Shown here one piece after another: positions 54,612 through 63,682 of a stretch of 64,000 nt of DNA. Under the pieces are notes generated by a model. That model had not been told where the DNA came from. It searched no databases and saw only the letters and a list, made by a program, of their open reading frames with translations. Within the stretch, counting starts at the first letter, position 1, and each line of letters opens with the position of its first letter. The position numbers and the translations under genes were made by a program. This DNA comes from Staphylococcus succinus (GTDB lineage: Bacteria; Bacillota; Bacilli; Staphylococcales; Staphylococcaceae), in the NCBI RefSeq assembly GCF_029024945.1, contig NZ_CP118976.1:372001-436000 (forward strand), written 5' to 3'.

Positions 54612-56336
54612 ATGAAATTTTCAATTATAGTACCGAGTTATAATTCAGAGGCATATATCAAAGAGCTTATGCAAAGCCTTCAACAACAAACGTTTAATAA
54701 AAAAGATTTTGAAGTGATACTTGTTGATGATTGCTCTACAGATGACACACTAAAAATCGTAGAACCTTTTAAGAACACATTGAATTTGGTTGTAAAGCAG
54801 CTTGAATTTAATTCAGGTGGACCAGGTAAACCAAGAAATACAGCGTTAGAAATTGCACAAGGGGAGTATGTATTCTTTGTAGATTCTGACGATTACATTA
54901 ACCCAGATACTTTAAAAGATGTCGCAGGTTTTGTGGACAATAATAATGCTGATGTAGTCTTAGTGAAAATGCAAGGCGTCAATGGTCGTGGAGTGCCAAA
55001 ATCAATGTTCCAAAGAACCAGTGATTCTGTGACACTTTCCAATTCTAGAATTATGTACACATTGAGTCCTACAAAGTTTTATAGAACCTCACTTCTAAAA
55101 AAGCATGGTATTGTATTCCCAGAAGATTTGAAAAGTGCGGAAGACCAATTATTTACTATGAAAGCATATATAAATGCTCAAAAAATAGCAGTACTCTGTG
55201 ATAAACCATATTATTATGCAACAAAACGTGAAGGGGAACATATGAGTTCAGCTTATGTCTCACCTAAAGATTTTTATCAAGTCATGTCATTGATTACTGA
55301 AGAAATCATAAATAGTACGTTAGATAATAAAGATGAAGTATTAGCATATTTCATAGACAGACATTTTTCTTTCTCAAGAACAAACAACTTTTCGTTAAAA
55401 ATAGCAGATGATAAAAAACAAGAGTGGATGGATGCCTTAGGTGATTTTATCCTAAAAGTACCTTCACGCGTGGATGCATTATTAAAAGATGGGTTAAAAC
55501 CATTATTATATTATGCACGTAAGAAGGATATGAACCATTATCAAATTGTCGAAGAAAGCTATAAGAATGGTGGATTTTATAACTTTAATGCATACCAAGA
55601 AGGATTAGAAATTCAATTCGATAAAGATGAGCCATTTTTTAAATTTCAACAACTTACTAAACCTGATTTAATGCTTACACAATTTAATTTTAATGATAAA
55701 GGTTTTAATTTAGAAGTAGAGTTTTTAAAATCCATTATTAATCCTAACCAGGTAGCTACTATGATTCAATTAAAACTTGTTTCGCGAAATAAGAAAGAAA
55801 TGATTTATATACCTTTAGCAGTTAATGATCAAACACGCTTTAAATTTGGGGTGACTATGGACGAGATTATGCCATATTTAATTAAAGAAAAAGTGTGGGA
55901 TATATTTTTAGAAATGCGTATTGATAATATGACGATTGAAAAGCGTATTGGTAATAAACGTAAAGCATATCCTTATGAGGCGGAGACAAGCACAATCACG
56001 AAAAATGGGAACCACTACTATCGCTTTACACCTTATTTTACAAAAGACTATGATAATTTATCGTTTTATGTAACACAAAATAGGTTGAACGATATGATAG
56101 AAGTGAAGGCTGTGGATAAAAATACGATGCAGTTACGAAGTTTAGAATTTAATTATTTAATATCTGAAGGTATGACAGCACTTATGTTAGGAAGTGATTT
56201 TACATATGGCTATCTAACTACAGCTACAGATGAAAAATGGATGATATATAAATTGACGCTTTTAAATAAGATAAAAACAAGTGAATTAAAAAAAGACTTT
56301 CGTATTGAAACACCGCACTTAGTTTTAAAATATTAA
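54612..56336 (+). CDS. tarS: WTA beta-GlcNAc glycosyltransferase TarS
   Basis: A 574-residue GT2 enzyme that adds beta-GlcNAc to ribitol-phosphate wall teichoic acid. The catalytic domain spans about 1-310 with VPSYNSEAYIKELM, VDDCSTDDTLKIVE, NSGGPGKPRNTALE and the metal-binding VDSDDYIN; the KSAEDQLFTMKAYIN block holds the catalytic base region. The C-terminal part (about 340-574) is the trimerisation tail seen in S. aureus TarS. Starts at ATG 54612 after CGAGGTGAGG. Separated from tarL by 213 bp. A terminator follows. Confidence 0.93.
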   Translation: MKFSIIVPSYNSEAYIKELMQSLQQQTFNKKDFEVILVDDCSTDDTLKIVEPFKNTLNLVVKQLEFNSGGPGKPRNTALEIAQGEYVFFVDSDDYINPDTLKDVAGFVDNNNADVVLVKMQGVNGRGVPKSMFQRTSDSVTLSNSRIMYTLSPTKFYRTSLLKKHGIVFPEDLKSAEDQLFTMKAYINAQKIAVLCDKPYYYATKREGEHMSSAYVSPKDFYQVMSLITEEIINSTLDNKDEVLAYFIDRHFSFSRTNNFSLKIADDKKQEWMDALGDFILKVPSRVDALLKDGLKPLLYYARKKDMNHYQIVEESYKNGGFYNFNAYQEGLEIQFDKDEPFFKFQQLTKPDLMLTQFNFNDKGFNLEVEFLKSIINPNQVATMIQLKLVSRNKKEMIYIPLAVNDQTRFKFGVTMDEIMPYLIKEKVWDIFLEMRIDNMTIEKRIGNKRKAYPYEAETSTITKNGNHYYRFTPYFTKDYDNLSFYVTQNRLNDMIEVKAVDKNTMQLRSLEFNYLISEGMTALMLGSDFTYGYLTTATDEKWMIYKLTLLNKIKTSELKKDFRIETPHLVLKY

Positions 56337-56348
56337 TTGTATATAATG

Positions 56349-56385
56349 GAAAGTGGTCTAATGATATATTAGATCACTTTCTTTA
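56349..56385 (+). terminator. Rho-independent terminator of tarS
   Basis: Arms GAAAGTGGTCTAAT and ATTAGATCACTTTC followed by TTTAA. Confidence 0.75.
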
Positions 56386-56525
56386 ATATACAGCGCGCTG
56401 TTATTGATAATCGTTTTCAATTATAGTATCGTGGGAATATGTAGAGTACGATCGTTAATTACATATTTGTAACAGTGTTTGATATTGAAGAAGCAAATGT
56501 TGATTGATGTTAAAAGGAGTTATCG

Positions 56526-57110
56526 ATGAAGAATAATAAGATTGATGTTAAAGACTTAATAAATATTGGATTGTTTACGGCTGTCTATTTCATTTTTATA
56601 GCACCACCAGGTATTTTAGGCATTATCCCTATTTTTATGGTGTTACTTCCAGCAATGATAGGTTTAATTGGTGCTATTCCTATAATGTTACTACTCAGTA
56701 AAACTCAAAAATTTGGAGCGCTGACCATATGTGGAATAGTGGTTAGTTTAATATTAGCAATCATGGGACATCCATGGATAGCATTGATCCTCAGTGTCCC
56801 AATAATAATTATTGCAGATGTTATCATGTCTGTTGGACGCTATAAAAGTTGGAAATATAATATTGTAGGTTATATCGTATTTTCATTTTGGTCTGTTGGT
56901 AATTTATTGCCATTCTACTTTATGAGAACTTCATATTTATCATTTATTCGAGAAAAATATGGTGCAAATTATGAGGCGACAGTAGCAGGATTATTTTCAT
57001 TTGGAATGATTCCTGTAATCATTATTACAACAATTGTTGGGGCATGGTTAGGCGCATATATTGCAAAAGGTGTATTGAAAAAGCATTTTAAGCGTGCAGG
57101 TATGATTTAA
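56526..57110 (+). CDS. ECF transporter S component, MptD/Trep_Strep family
   Basis: A 194-residue membrane protein of about six helices, matching the Trep_Strep (MptD) family of substrate-binding S components. It lacks the thiamine or biotin S-component motifs I know. Residues YKSWKYNIVGYIVFSFWSVGNL form the central conserved part. The ATG follows AAAAGGAGTT. It is one base from the T-component gene, so it forms an operon. The substrate is not known for this family. Confidence 0.85.
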   Translation: MKNNKIDVKDLINIGLFTAVYFIFIAPPGILGIIPIFMVLLPAMIGLIGAIPIMLLLSKTQKFGALTICGIVVSLILAIMGHPWIALILSVPIIIIADVIMSVGRYKSWKYNIVGYIVFSFWSVGNLLPFYFMRTSYLSFIREKYGANYEATVAGLFSFGMIPVIIITTIVGAWLGAYIAKGVLKKHFKRAGMI

Positions 57111-57111
57111 T

Positions 57112-57831
57112 ATGTATAATCATATAATAAAGCAAGATAAATTATATAATCTGGACCCAAGAATAAAGTTAGCACTTATGATCATTGTATCGCTTATCTC
57201 ATTGACCGGTAGTGTAACTGGTAATCAAGTTATAGTGAGATTATTAATTATGTTGATACCAGTCGTATTAATAGTGATGATAGGTAAATATGTAAAAGGT
57301 ATATCAGCACTTGTACTCATTACTTGTGCTTGGTATGGAGAAGCCTTCATTACAGTTGGTCAGAGTCAATTTGCAACACTAGCAATATTTATTCCTTCAG
57401 GTATTGTTACGCGCTTTTTACCGGCACTTGTTATGGGGTATTATATTTTCAAGACTACACAAGTAGAAGTGCTCATCGTTGGGTTGGAAAGTTTGAAGTT
57501 ACCTAGACAGATTACGATACCTATATCAGTGATGTTTAGATTCATACCGACAATTAAGGTGGAATCAGCTTTAATTAGAGATGCTATGAAAATGAGAGGC
57601 ATCTCATTGCGATTTGCTTTAAAAAAACCAATTCAATACATAGAATATCGTATTGTACCGATGTTAAGTAGTGTTGTGAAAATAGGCAATGAATTGACTG
57701 TTGCTGCAATGACGCGTGGCTTGAATTTAACGCATAGAAGAACAGCTATCATAAAATTAAAGTTAAGTTGGTTGGATTGGTTGTTTTTAGGTATAGGATT
57801 ATTATTATACATTGCTTATTATCTATTGTGA
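57112..57831 (+). CDS. ECF transporter transmembrane component EcfT
   Basis: A 239-residue T component with five or six helices. Coupling helices are visible as EVLIVGLESLKLPRQI and ALIRDAMKMRGISLRFA, with the Ala-Arg-Gly-like AAMTRGLNLTHRR repeat that binds the ATPases. It begins two bases after the S gene ends and is followed by the ATPase gene after 9 bp, completing the module. Confidence 0.9.
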   Translation: MYNHIIKQDKLYNLDPRIKLALMIIVSLISLTGSVTGNQVIVRLLIMLIPVVLIVMIGKYVKGISALVLITCAWYGEAFITVGQSQFATLAIFIPSGIVTRFLPALVMGYYIFKTTQVEVLIVGLESLKLPRQITIPISVMFRFIPTIKVESALIRDAMKMRGISLRFALKKPIQYIEYRIVPMLSSVVKIGNELTVAAMTRGLNLTHRRTAIIKLKLSWLDWLFLGIGLLLYIAYYLL

Positions 57832-57840
57832 GGTTAAAAA

Positions 57841-59313
57841 ATGATTGAAATAAAAGGATTATCGTTTAATTATGAAAATGAACAAAAGGCACTGAACGAT
57901 ATAAATCTTACTGTAAATAAAGGGGAAGTGATTTGTTTAACCGGCGCTTCAGGTTGTGGTAAAACGACATTAACGCGCATATTAAACGGAGCAATACCTC
58001 ATTTTTTTAAGGGGCATATTGAAGGTGAAATAATAATCAATAATAAAGATATGAAAGACCAATCTATCTATGATGTTTCTAAAGAAAGTGGGTCCGTATT
58101 TCAGAATCCTAGATCTCAATTTTTTTGCTTGAACACAACAAGTGAACTTGCCTTTGAACCTGAAAATTATGGCGTTAACCCTACGCAAATAAAATCAGAT
58201 ATTGGATATAGCGCATATCAATTTAACCTCGAACATTTACTAGATAGAGGTATTTTTAGCCTTTCAGGAGGAGAAAAGCAACTTATTGCATGCACGGCAA
58301 TTCAAGTTTCTGGACATGCATTGATTATACTTGATGAACCCTCATCTAACTTAGATTTTAAGATGATTACTAGATTAAAAAGCATGATTGAACTTTGGAA
58401 AAGCACAGGAAAGACTATAGTAATTGCGGAGCATCGCTTACACTATTTAATAGATGTAGTAGATCGTTTTATCGTTATGGAGCAAGGAACTATAAAAAAA
58501 AGATATGATAATTACACTTTTAATACATTATCACTTGAGACGTTGACTTCATTAGGTTTGAGGCACACGCATCTCACTCATATGAAACCCAAACGAGTTA
58601 AAAGTAAAAGTACCACGTATTTAAACTTACATAACTTTTATTTCAGATACAAAGCTAAACAACCACTTGCATTGAATATCGATAAGCTAAAGTTACCTAA
58701 AGGAGAAGTGACAGCTTTAATTGGTTACAATGGTTCTGGAAAATCTACGTTTGCACGTTGCTTAACAGGTCTTGAACGTAAATTTAAAGGTAAAGTAAAT
58801 AATGAAAAGAGTGTATTAACTCGAAACCAGAGATTAAATCATGTATATATGGTTTTTCAAGATGTTAATAATCAGCTATTTGCAGAAAATGTGGAAGAAG
58901 AACTGAGATTAAGTAATGATCAATTGAGTGATGAAGCAATTAAATCGTGTTTAACAAGATATGGGATAGCTAGTCATATTGAGCGGCATCCATTAGCACT
59001 TTCAGGTGGTGAAAAACAACGTTTAGCCATTGCTAGCGCTGTGGAAACCCAAAGAGACGTTTTAATATTTGATGAACCATCAAGTGGTCTAGATGGTAAA
59101 AGAATGAGAGAAATGAGCGAAATTATTAATGATTTGGCCCAGCAAGGGCATACAATAATAGTAATAACTCATGATTATGAGTTATTACTATCATGTGCAG
59201 ATGAAGTATTACAATTGGAAGCAGGTTCTGTCGTATCACAGTATAGATTAGATGAATATAACTTAGAAAAATTGCAAACGTTCTTTGAAATAGAGAAGCC
59301 CTCAGATGAATAA
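57841..59313 (+). CDS. ECF transporter ATPase, two fused ABC domains
   Basis: A 490-residue protein with two complete ATPase domains. Domain 1 (about 1-230): Walker A GASGCGKTT, signature LSGGEKQ, Walker B LIILDEPSSNLD. Domain 2 (about 260-485): GYNGSGKST, LSGGEKQRLAIAS, LIFDEPSSGLDG. The fusion replaces the usual separate EcfA and EcfA' subunits. Followed by a terminator that overlaps its last codons. The opposite-strand AraC gene ends just after. Confidence 0.92.
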   Translation: MIEIKGLSFNYENEQKALNDINLTVNKGEVICLTGASGCGKTTLTRILNGAIPHFFKGHIEGEIIINNKDMKDQSIYDVSKESGSVFQNPRSQFFCLNTTSELAFEPENYGVNPTQIKSDIGYSAYQFNLEHLLDRGIFSLSGGEKQLIACTAIQVSGHALIILDEPSSNLDFKMITRLKSMIELWKSTGKTIVIAEHRLHYLIDVVDRFIVMEQGTIKKRYDNYTFNTLSLETLTSLGLRHTHLTHMKPKRVKSKSTTYLNLHNFYFRYKAKQPLALNIDKLKLPKGEVTALIGYNGSGKSTFARCLTGLERKFKGKVNNEKSVLTRNQRLNHVYMVFQDVNNQLFAENVEEELRLSNDQLSDEAIKSCLTRYGIASHIERHPLALSGGEKQRLAIASAVETQRDVLIFDEPSSGLDGKRMREMSEIINDLAQQGHTIIVITHDYELLLSCADEVLQLEAGSVVSQYRLDEYNLEKLQTFFEIEKPSDE

Positions 59314-59328
59314 TATCTGGGGCTTTTT
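59296..59328 (+). terminator. Terminator at the end of the ECF operon
   Basis: Arms AAGCCCTCAGAT and ATCTGGGGCTT (one bulge) followed by T residues; it overlaps the ATPase stop. Confidence 0.7.
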
Positions 59329-59332
59329 GTGG

Positions 59333-61426
59333 TTAATTTGGTGGAATAACTACATATTGTATAGATGAATTAGAAAGGGCATATGTAATAGCTTGATTAT
59401 GATTATGTAAGCTTAATTTAGCTAATGGATGATTTGCCTTATTAATTTGTGTTAACAATGAAGGCTCAATAGAATTTAAATTTAAATCAGCTGAAATCAT
59501 ATTCGTTATAATGCCATGGTTTTGATTCAGCAGGCGCGTGAATATTGGGAAATCTTTAGAATAATGGTGATAAATGTTAACAATTATAGATGATTGACTA
59601 GGGTTCCTGATGAGATTAGTAAATAAAAATAAATGATAGTGATTATTTATTTTACTTACCATACCACAGGAATGCAACATGATATGTTGATTGATAAATG
59701 GTTGTAATAAATTGTAAATATGCACAATTGGCATTGTACTTTGATGACTTCCAATAAGCATGAGTCTATTCTTATCATTTGAGTAGTAAGGATAACCCAG
59801 ACCACCAATTTTTTGATTTAAATCAATTAGTAAATGGAGTAAAAGTATGTGACTTTCGCAATTAAGATTATTAAAGTAGCGTCTCAATGCGTGATGTGTA
59901 ATATTATTGAAAATTAATTTGTGTGAATAGGCGTTAGTCATGCGATTAATAAAGAGTAAGATTGATTCTCTTAAATTGTATTCGTTGTTATTTTGTTTTG
60001 ATTTTTGCTTTAATTGTGTTCCTAGTTCAATAAAATCAAGATTAATATAATAATAATCAACATCGAAAGCAGTGATAGTTGTAATCATGTCACTTAAAGT
60101 TAATTTAGTGAGGATGATATCGTCTACACAAATGCCTAATTTTAAATTAGAATATTTTTTTTGTAGACGTTTAACTAAGTGATTCGTCTTATTGATACTA
60201 TGAGATGTAAGCTCAAATAGTAGGGAGATACTATTTAAACATTGTATGTAAGATAGTGATGTATTAAATGCTTGTAATATATAATAGTTGAACGATTGGA
60301 ATGAAGAGATATTAGTGATTTTAAATGTTAAGTGGCAATGTTTCCGTGTCAGAAATTCAATTGCATTAAATAGTTTTTGCATTGCTAGATTATTTATAAA
60401 ATCAAAGTTTATGTTTTTAATTAGTAATATTACTTTTGAAAATTGTGAATAGATTATACTTTCTATATTATTTCTCTTGAAATTTAATAAATCGTACATG
60501 TTTTCTAACTCAATTACGATATAAGGATCTTTAAAATAATGGTTATATTTAATGTGAGTTAAATCTATATCGTTAACAGCTTCATTATTAGAAGTAGTAT
60601 GTTTATAAAATTCAGAGATATGTTTGGACAAAACTATATGATCAGTTACAGGCCGATAAGGGATATCAAACTCTCCACATCTAAAGAGGTAGATATATCG
60701 CTTAGGTGGCATATTAACATAATATTTAAAATGCTTTGTATATGTACTTACATTTTTAAAACTATATTTAGCGGCAATATCATAAATATTTTTATTGTCT
60801 TGTGCCAAGTCATACAAAGACAAAGCTATTTTTAAGGAAGTAGTATAATATTTGAAATTAATATTCAATACTTTTGTAAATAGAATAGAAATATAAGATT
60901 GAGATATATAAAACGCCTTAGAAATTTGTTGGGTCGTGAGTGTTCCAAATATATTTTTATGTATATATTGAATGATTTTATTTAATAAAGGATGTTTTGT
61001 ATGTAGTTGAGGTAAATATATATTCTGCAAAGGCACTTTGGCTTCTTTTATTAAATAATCTATTATTTTAGAAATATAGGAAGTGAGATGCGCTTCTTTA
61101 GAAAAATCTTTGTGTAATTCTTGCAAAATCATATTTTTAAATTGATCTATATGCTTAATACGGTTAAAGTCAAAATAAGCATTGACTAGGTAAGCATCTC
61201 TTGTCATAAATAAAGGTAACGGTATTTTTATTTCAATAAGATTATGGACATCTAACAATTGATATAAGTCTGCATTATTAATGATTATGCCGTCTTCTAT
61301 GGTAACAACAGCCCCATTTAAAAATAATTTACAGGGATCTCCTAACGGTATTAATATCATGGTTTCATTTATACATCGTGCTAATTCAGTTGAGTAATGG
61401 TTTCTTATAGATATAGAACTAATCAC
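59333..61426 (-). CDS. Large AraC-family regulator, Rsp/Rbf-like
   Basis: A 697-residue regulator. The start is GTG 61426, six bases after AAAGGTG; a TTG at 61447 has no site. Residues about 1-120 are a sensor domain, about 146-249 the two AraC helix-turn-helix units (TLTTQQISKAFYISQSYISILF and IYDIAAKYSFKNVSTYTKHF), and the remaining 430 residues form the glycosidase-like C-terminus. The same domain order and size occur in Rsp (about 701 aa) and Rbf of S. aureus, biofilm and virulence regulators. I cannot decide which. A gene-free DNA stretch lies upstream. Confidence 0.8.
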   Translation of the reverse strand: MISSISIRNHYSTELARCINETMILIPLGDPCKLFLNGAVVTIEDGIIINNADLYQLLDVHNLIEIKIPLPLFMTRDAYLVNAYFDFNRIKHIDQFKNMILQELHKDFSKEAHLTSYISKIIDYLIKEAKVPLQNIYLPQLHTKHPLLNKIIQYIHKNIFGTLTTQQISKAFYISQSYISILFTKVLNINFKYYTTSLKIALSLYDLAQDNKNIYDIAAKYSFKNVSTYTKHFKYYVNMPPKRYIYLFRCGEFDIPYRPVTDHIVLSKHISEFYKHTTSNNEAVNDIDLTHIKYNHYFKDPYIVIELENMYDLLNFKRNNIESIIYSQFSKVILLIKNINFDFINNLAMQKLFNAIEFLTRKHCHLTFKITNISSFQSFNYYILQAFNTSLSYIQCLNSISLLFELTSHSINKTNHLVKRLQKKYSNLKLGICVDDIILTKLTLSDMITTITAFDVDYYYINLDFIELGTQLKQKSKQNNNEYNLRESILLFINRMTNAYSHKLIFNNITHHALRRYFNNLNCESHILLLHLLIDLNQKIGGLGYPYYSNDKNRLMLIGSHQSTMPIVHIYNLLQPFINQHIMLHSCGMVSKINNHYHLFLFTNLIRNPSQSSIIVNIYHHYSKDFPIFTRLLNQNHGIITNMISADLNLNSIEPSLLTQINKANHPLAKLSLHNHNQAITYALSNSSIQYVVIPPN

Positions 61427-61842
61427 AAATATCACCTTTGGCCTCAAATGGTACTATTATTAATAAGTAATAAAACTATTTTACAACTGTAAGCCCTTAA
61501 AAATGAATGGATATTAACAAAGATTAATAAAGGTATATTTAGAATTAATAATTAGAAGTTGGAAAGATAATTTTTAACTTATTAAAGAGAGAGTAGTAAA
61601 AAAAATATAGGTTTGATTAATAAATTTACTAAAAGTGAGTTAAAGGAATAGTTGTAAGAGAAAGTGTTCGGTTAAATATATGAAAAACAGGTTTCACATG
61701 GAAAGTGCATTTAAATGTATGAGTGGTTAATAATTATATTGTGTTACGAAGTATAACTTGAGAATCAGCAGTTTTAAAACATACATGAGTGAATAACACA
61801 CGAATATTGAAAGAGATCTAAAATCACTGCCTGAAAGCGATT
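61427..61842. other. Gene-poor divergent region upstream of the AraC gene
   Basis: About 416 bp without a convincing gene. It ends in a plus-strand terminator (see next entry) that no gene explains. A 16-codon frame at 61679 lacks a clear ribosome site. Confidence 0.45.
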
Positions 61843-61858
61843 TTAGATCTCTTTTTTC
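61819..61858 (+). terminator. Orphan plus-strand terminator
   Basis: Arms GATCTAAAATC and GATTTTAGATC enclose a GC-containing loop and are followed by TCTTTTTTC. Nothing coding on the plus strand precedes it; the next plus-strand gene upstream ends at 59313 with its own terminator. An RNA transcript ending here is the simplest explanation. Confidence 0.65.
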
Positions 61859-62079
61859 AAATAAGCTTCTTGTGTATAAGCTTGAATTTGATAAGAATGC
61901 GGTTTTATATCATGTATTTTTAATGGGTGCATAAAGTTTAATTCTGGGAATGGAATATAACTATGATGATAGATGGCACATTGATAGAATTGATATAAAA
62001 CACTAAAGCATTCTCTAAGAATATTATATAACTTGCATTGTAATGTTACAATATAATTTTTATTAGAATTATAATTCAT
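61843..62079 (-). CDS. Doubtful 78-codon frame
   Basis: A 78-residue frame with Cys and aromatic-rich composition (ECFSVLYQFYQCAIYHHSYI). The ATG has no clear ribosome site, and its 3' end overlaps the orphan terminator. It may be chance; listed for completeness only. Confidence 0.2.
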   Translation of the reverse strand: MNYNSNKNYIVTLQCKLYNILRECFSVLYQFYQCAIYHHSYIPFPELNFMHPLKIHDIKPHSYQIQAYTQEAYLKKEI

Positions 62080-62154
62080 ACAACTTAAAGTAGGCTATAA
62101 AGAACTACGAAAGTTGTTAATATAGCTAAAATATAAAATTAATTTTTGAAAGTG

Positions 62155-62418
62155 CTATCTTTTTTTTATATAAAGGTCTAAAGATTTATAAACGACAAGC
62201 ACGAATGAAATGATTAAAAATAAAGTGAATAAACCGTTAAACAAAGTGTTGTTAAAAATTTTAAAAATAGTAATTGAACTTAAAGTTTCTAAAAATACAG
62301 AACCGGTTGTTTTTACTTCAAAAATATCAAATACAAATAGCGTTAAAGTAATCAAGACCATATAACAGAACGCGATGAAAAAGAGATTGAATAAATCATG
62401 TGCAAATAATTTTCTCAT
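62155..62418 (-). CDS. Small membrane protein, 87 aa
   Basis: I do not recognise a family. It has a strong ribosome site (AGAGGAGG) before ATG 62418 and two hydrophobic segments (about residues 8-30 and 58-80) joined by a polar loop with FEVKTTGSVFLETLSS; the C-terminus is basic (DLYIKKR). It looks real from its start signal. The divergent neighbour is the HAD hydrolase. The function is unknown. Confidence 0.6.
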   Translation of the reverse strand: MRKLFAHDLFNLFFIAFCYMVLITLTLFVFDIFEVKTTGSVFLETLSSITIFKIFNNTLFNGLFTLFLIISFVLVVYKSLDLYIKKR

Positions 62419-62613
62419 AACAACCAGCCTCCTCTCTTACTTTTCTATATCCGATTTTAAGAATGTTAATGTTGCAATTTGTAAATTTACACAAAATTTA
62501 CAAAGAGCCCCATAAAAAAATATTGAAAATACAATAGAACCTGTTTTAAATTATTGTGAAAGTGTATAAGAGTAAGTAAGTTTGATTTTTTATTTGTAAG
62601 AGGGAGGGTTAAT

Positions 62614-63288
62614 ATGTATAAAGCTATAATCTTTGATGTATATGGCACAATTTTTGATATATCATCTCTAAAAAATAATATGCCAGATTTTGATGATGAT
62701 TTAGCGACCTCTATTGCAAAGTTGTGGAGAGAGACGCAAATGAGGCACATGTTTTTAAGGCAAGCAATGCAACGTTATATTTCATTTGATGAATTGACTA
62801 AAGAGACATTACGTTACGCTTTAGATGTTCATGAAATTCAATATAATCGTGAGGACGTTAATAGATTATTTGAAGCATATTTAGATTTAACCTATTTTAA
62901 GGAAATCCCTAGAGCATTATCAGATATAAAAGCAAAGAATATAGATTTGGGTGTGCTTTCAAATGGTAGTGATAATATGCTCATGCCATTAGTTGATAAT
63001 TCAAAGATAGCTGAATATATCGATACCGTAATTAGCGTGGATGAAATTAAACAATATAAACCGAGTCCTGCTAGCTATGCACTCGTTTTAGAATATTATA
63101 AATTAAAGCGTGAAGATATTTTATTCGTATCATCGAATACATGGGATGTTACAGGCGCTGCCAATTTTGGATTTAACACGGTTTGGGTAAATCGAAAAAA
63201 TGAAGTGTTTGATGAAAATGGTCAGCAACCTACTATTACAGTGAACAATCTTAATGAAATGGTAAAGTGGCTGGAAATGAATAAATAA
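62614..63288 (+). CDS. HAD-superfamily hydrolase, haloacid dehalogenase type II-like
   Basis: A 224-residue HAD hydrolase. Motif 1 is FDVYGTIFD (nucleophile Asp9), motif 2 is LSNGSD near residue 113, and motif 3/4 are KPSPASYAL and VSSNTWDVTGAANFGF, the latter typical of type II haloacid dehalogenases, in which the SSNxWD pattern marks the family. The cap domain lies at about residues 15-95. The physiological substrate is unknown; a phosphatase is possible. The ATG follows AGAGGGAGGG. A terminator follows. Confidence 0.9.
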   Translation: MYKAIIFDVYGTIFDISSLKNNMPDFDDDLATSIAKLWRETQMRHMFLRQAMQRYISFDELTKETLRYALDVHEIQYNREDVNRLFEAYLDLTYFKEIPRALSDIKAKNIDLGVLSNGSDNMLMPLVDNSKIAEYIDTVISVDEIKQYKPSPASYALVLEYYKLKREDILFVSSNTWDVTGAANFGFNTVWVNRKNEVFDENGQQPTITVNNLNEMVKWLEMNK

Positions 63289-63682
63289 TTCTAAAAGAAC
63301 ATTTATATTATAATGGATAATAAACAAAGTAAAACGACAGATCTCATGTTATAGAGGTCTGTCGTTTTATGTCTGACTGAGCATAACTCAGTATATGAAG
63401 AACTTTTTATGAAAATAATTTTCGCTACTCATTTAATATATCATTTTATAGGAGATTTGTGACCTTACAGTACTGTCACATTAACTAAAAATGAGGAATA
63501 TTTATAATTATGAAATTTAATCTTAAATTGCTAAGTTTACTGCGTTAATAAAGATGAATAACAATATAATATTTAAATTTCAAACATATTTTTCTTTGTT
63601 AAGGGTAATGATGAGTTGGAAAATATTTTTAATTCAAATAAATAATTTTTAAAATTTTGGTTATTTGAAGTCTGGAGGATAT
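63289..63682. other. Gene-free stretch before the last gene
   Basis: A 394-bp AT-rich interval with the HAD terminator and a dyad TGTGAC-N11-GTCACA at 63458-63480. No coding or RNA signal seen. Confidence 0.4.
63331..63370 (+). terminator. Rho-independent terminator of the HAD gene
   Basis: Arms AAAACGACAGATCTC and GAGGTCTGTCGTTTT followed by ATG-T; loop ATGTTATA. Confidence 0.75.
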
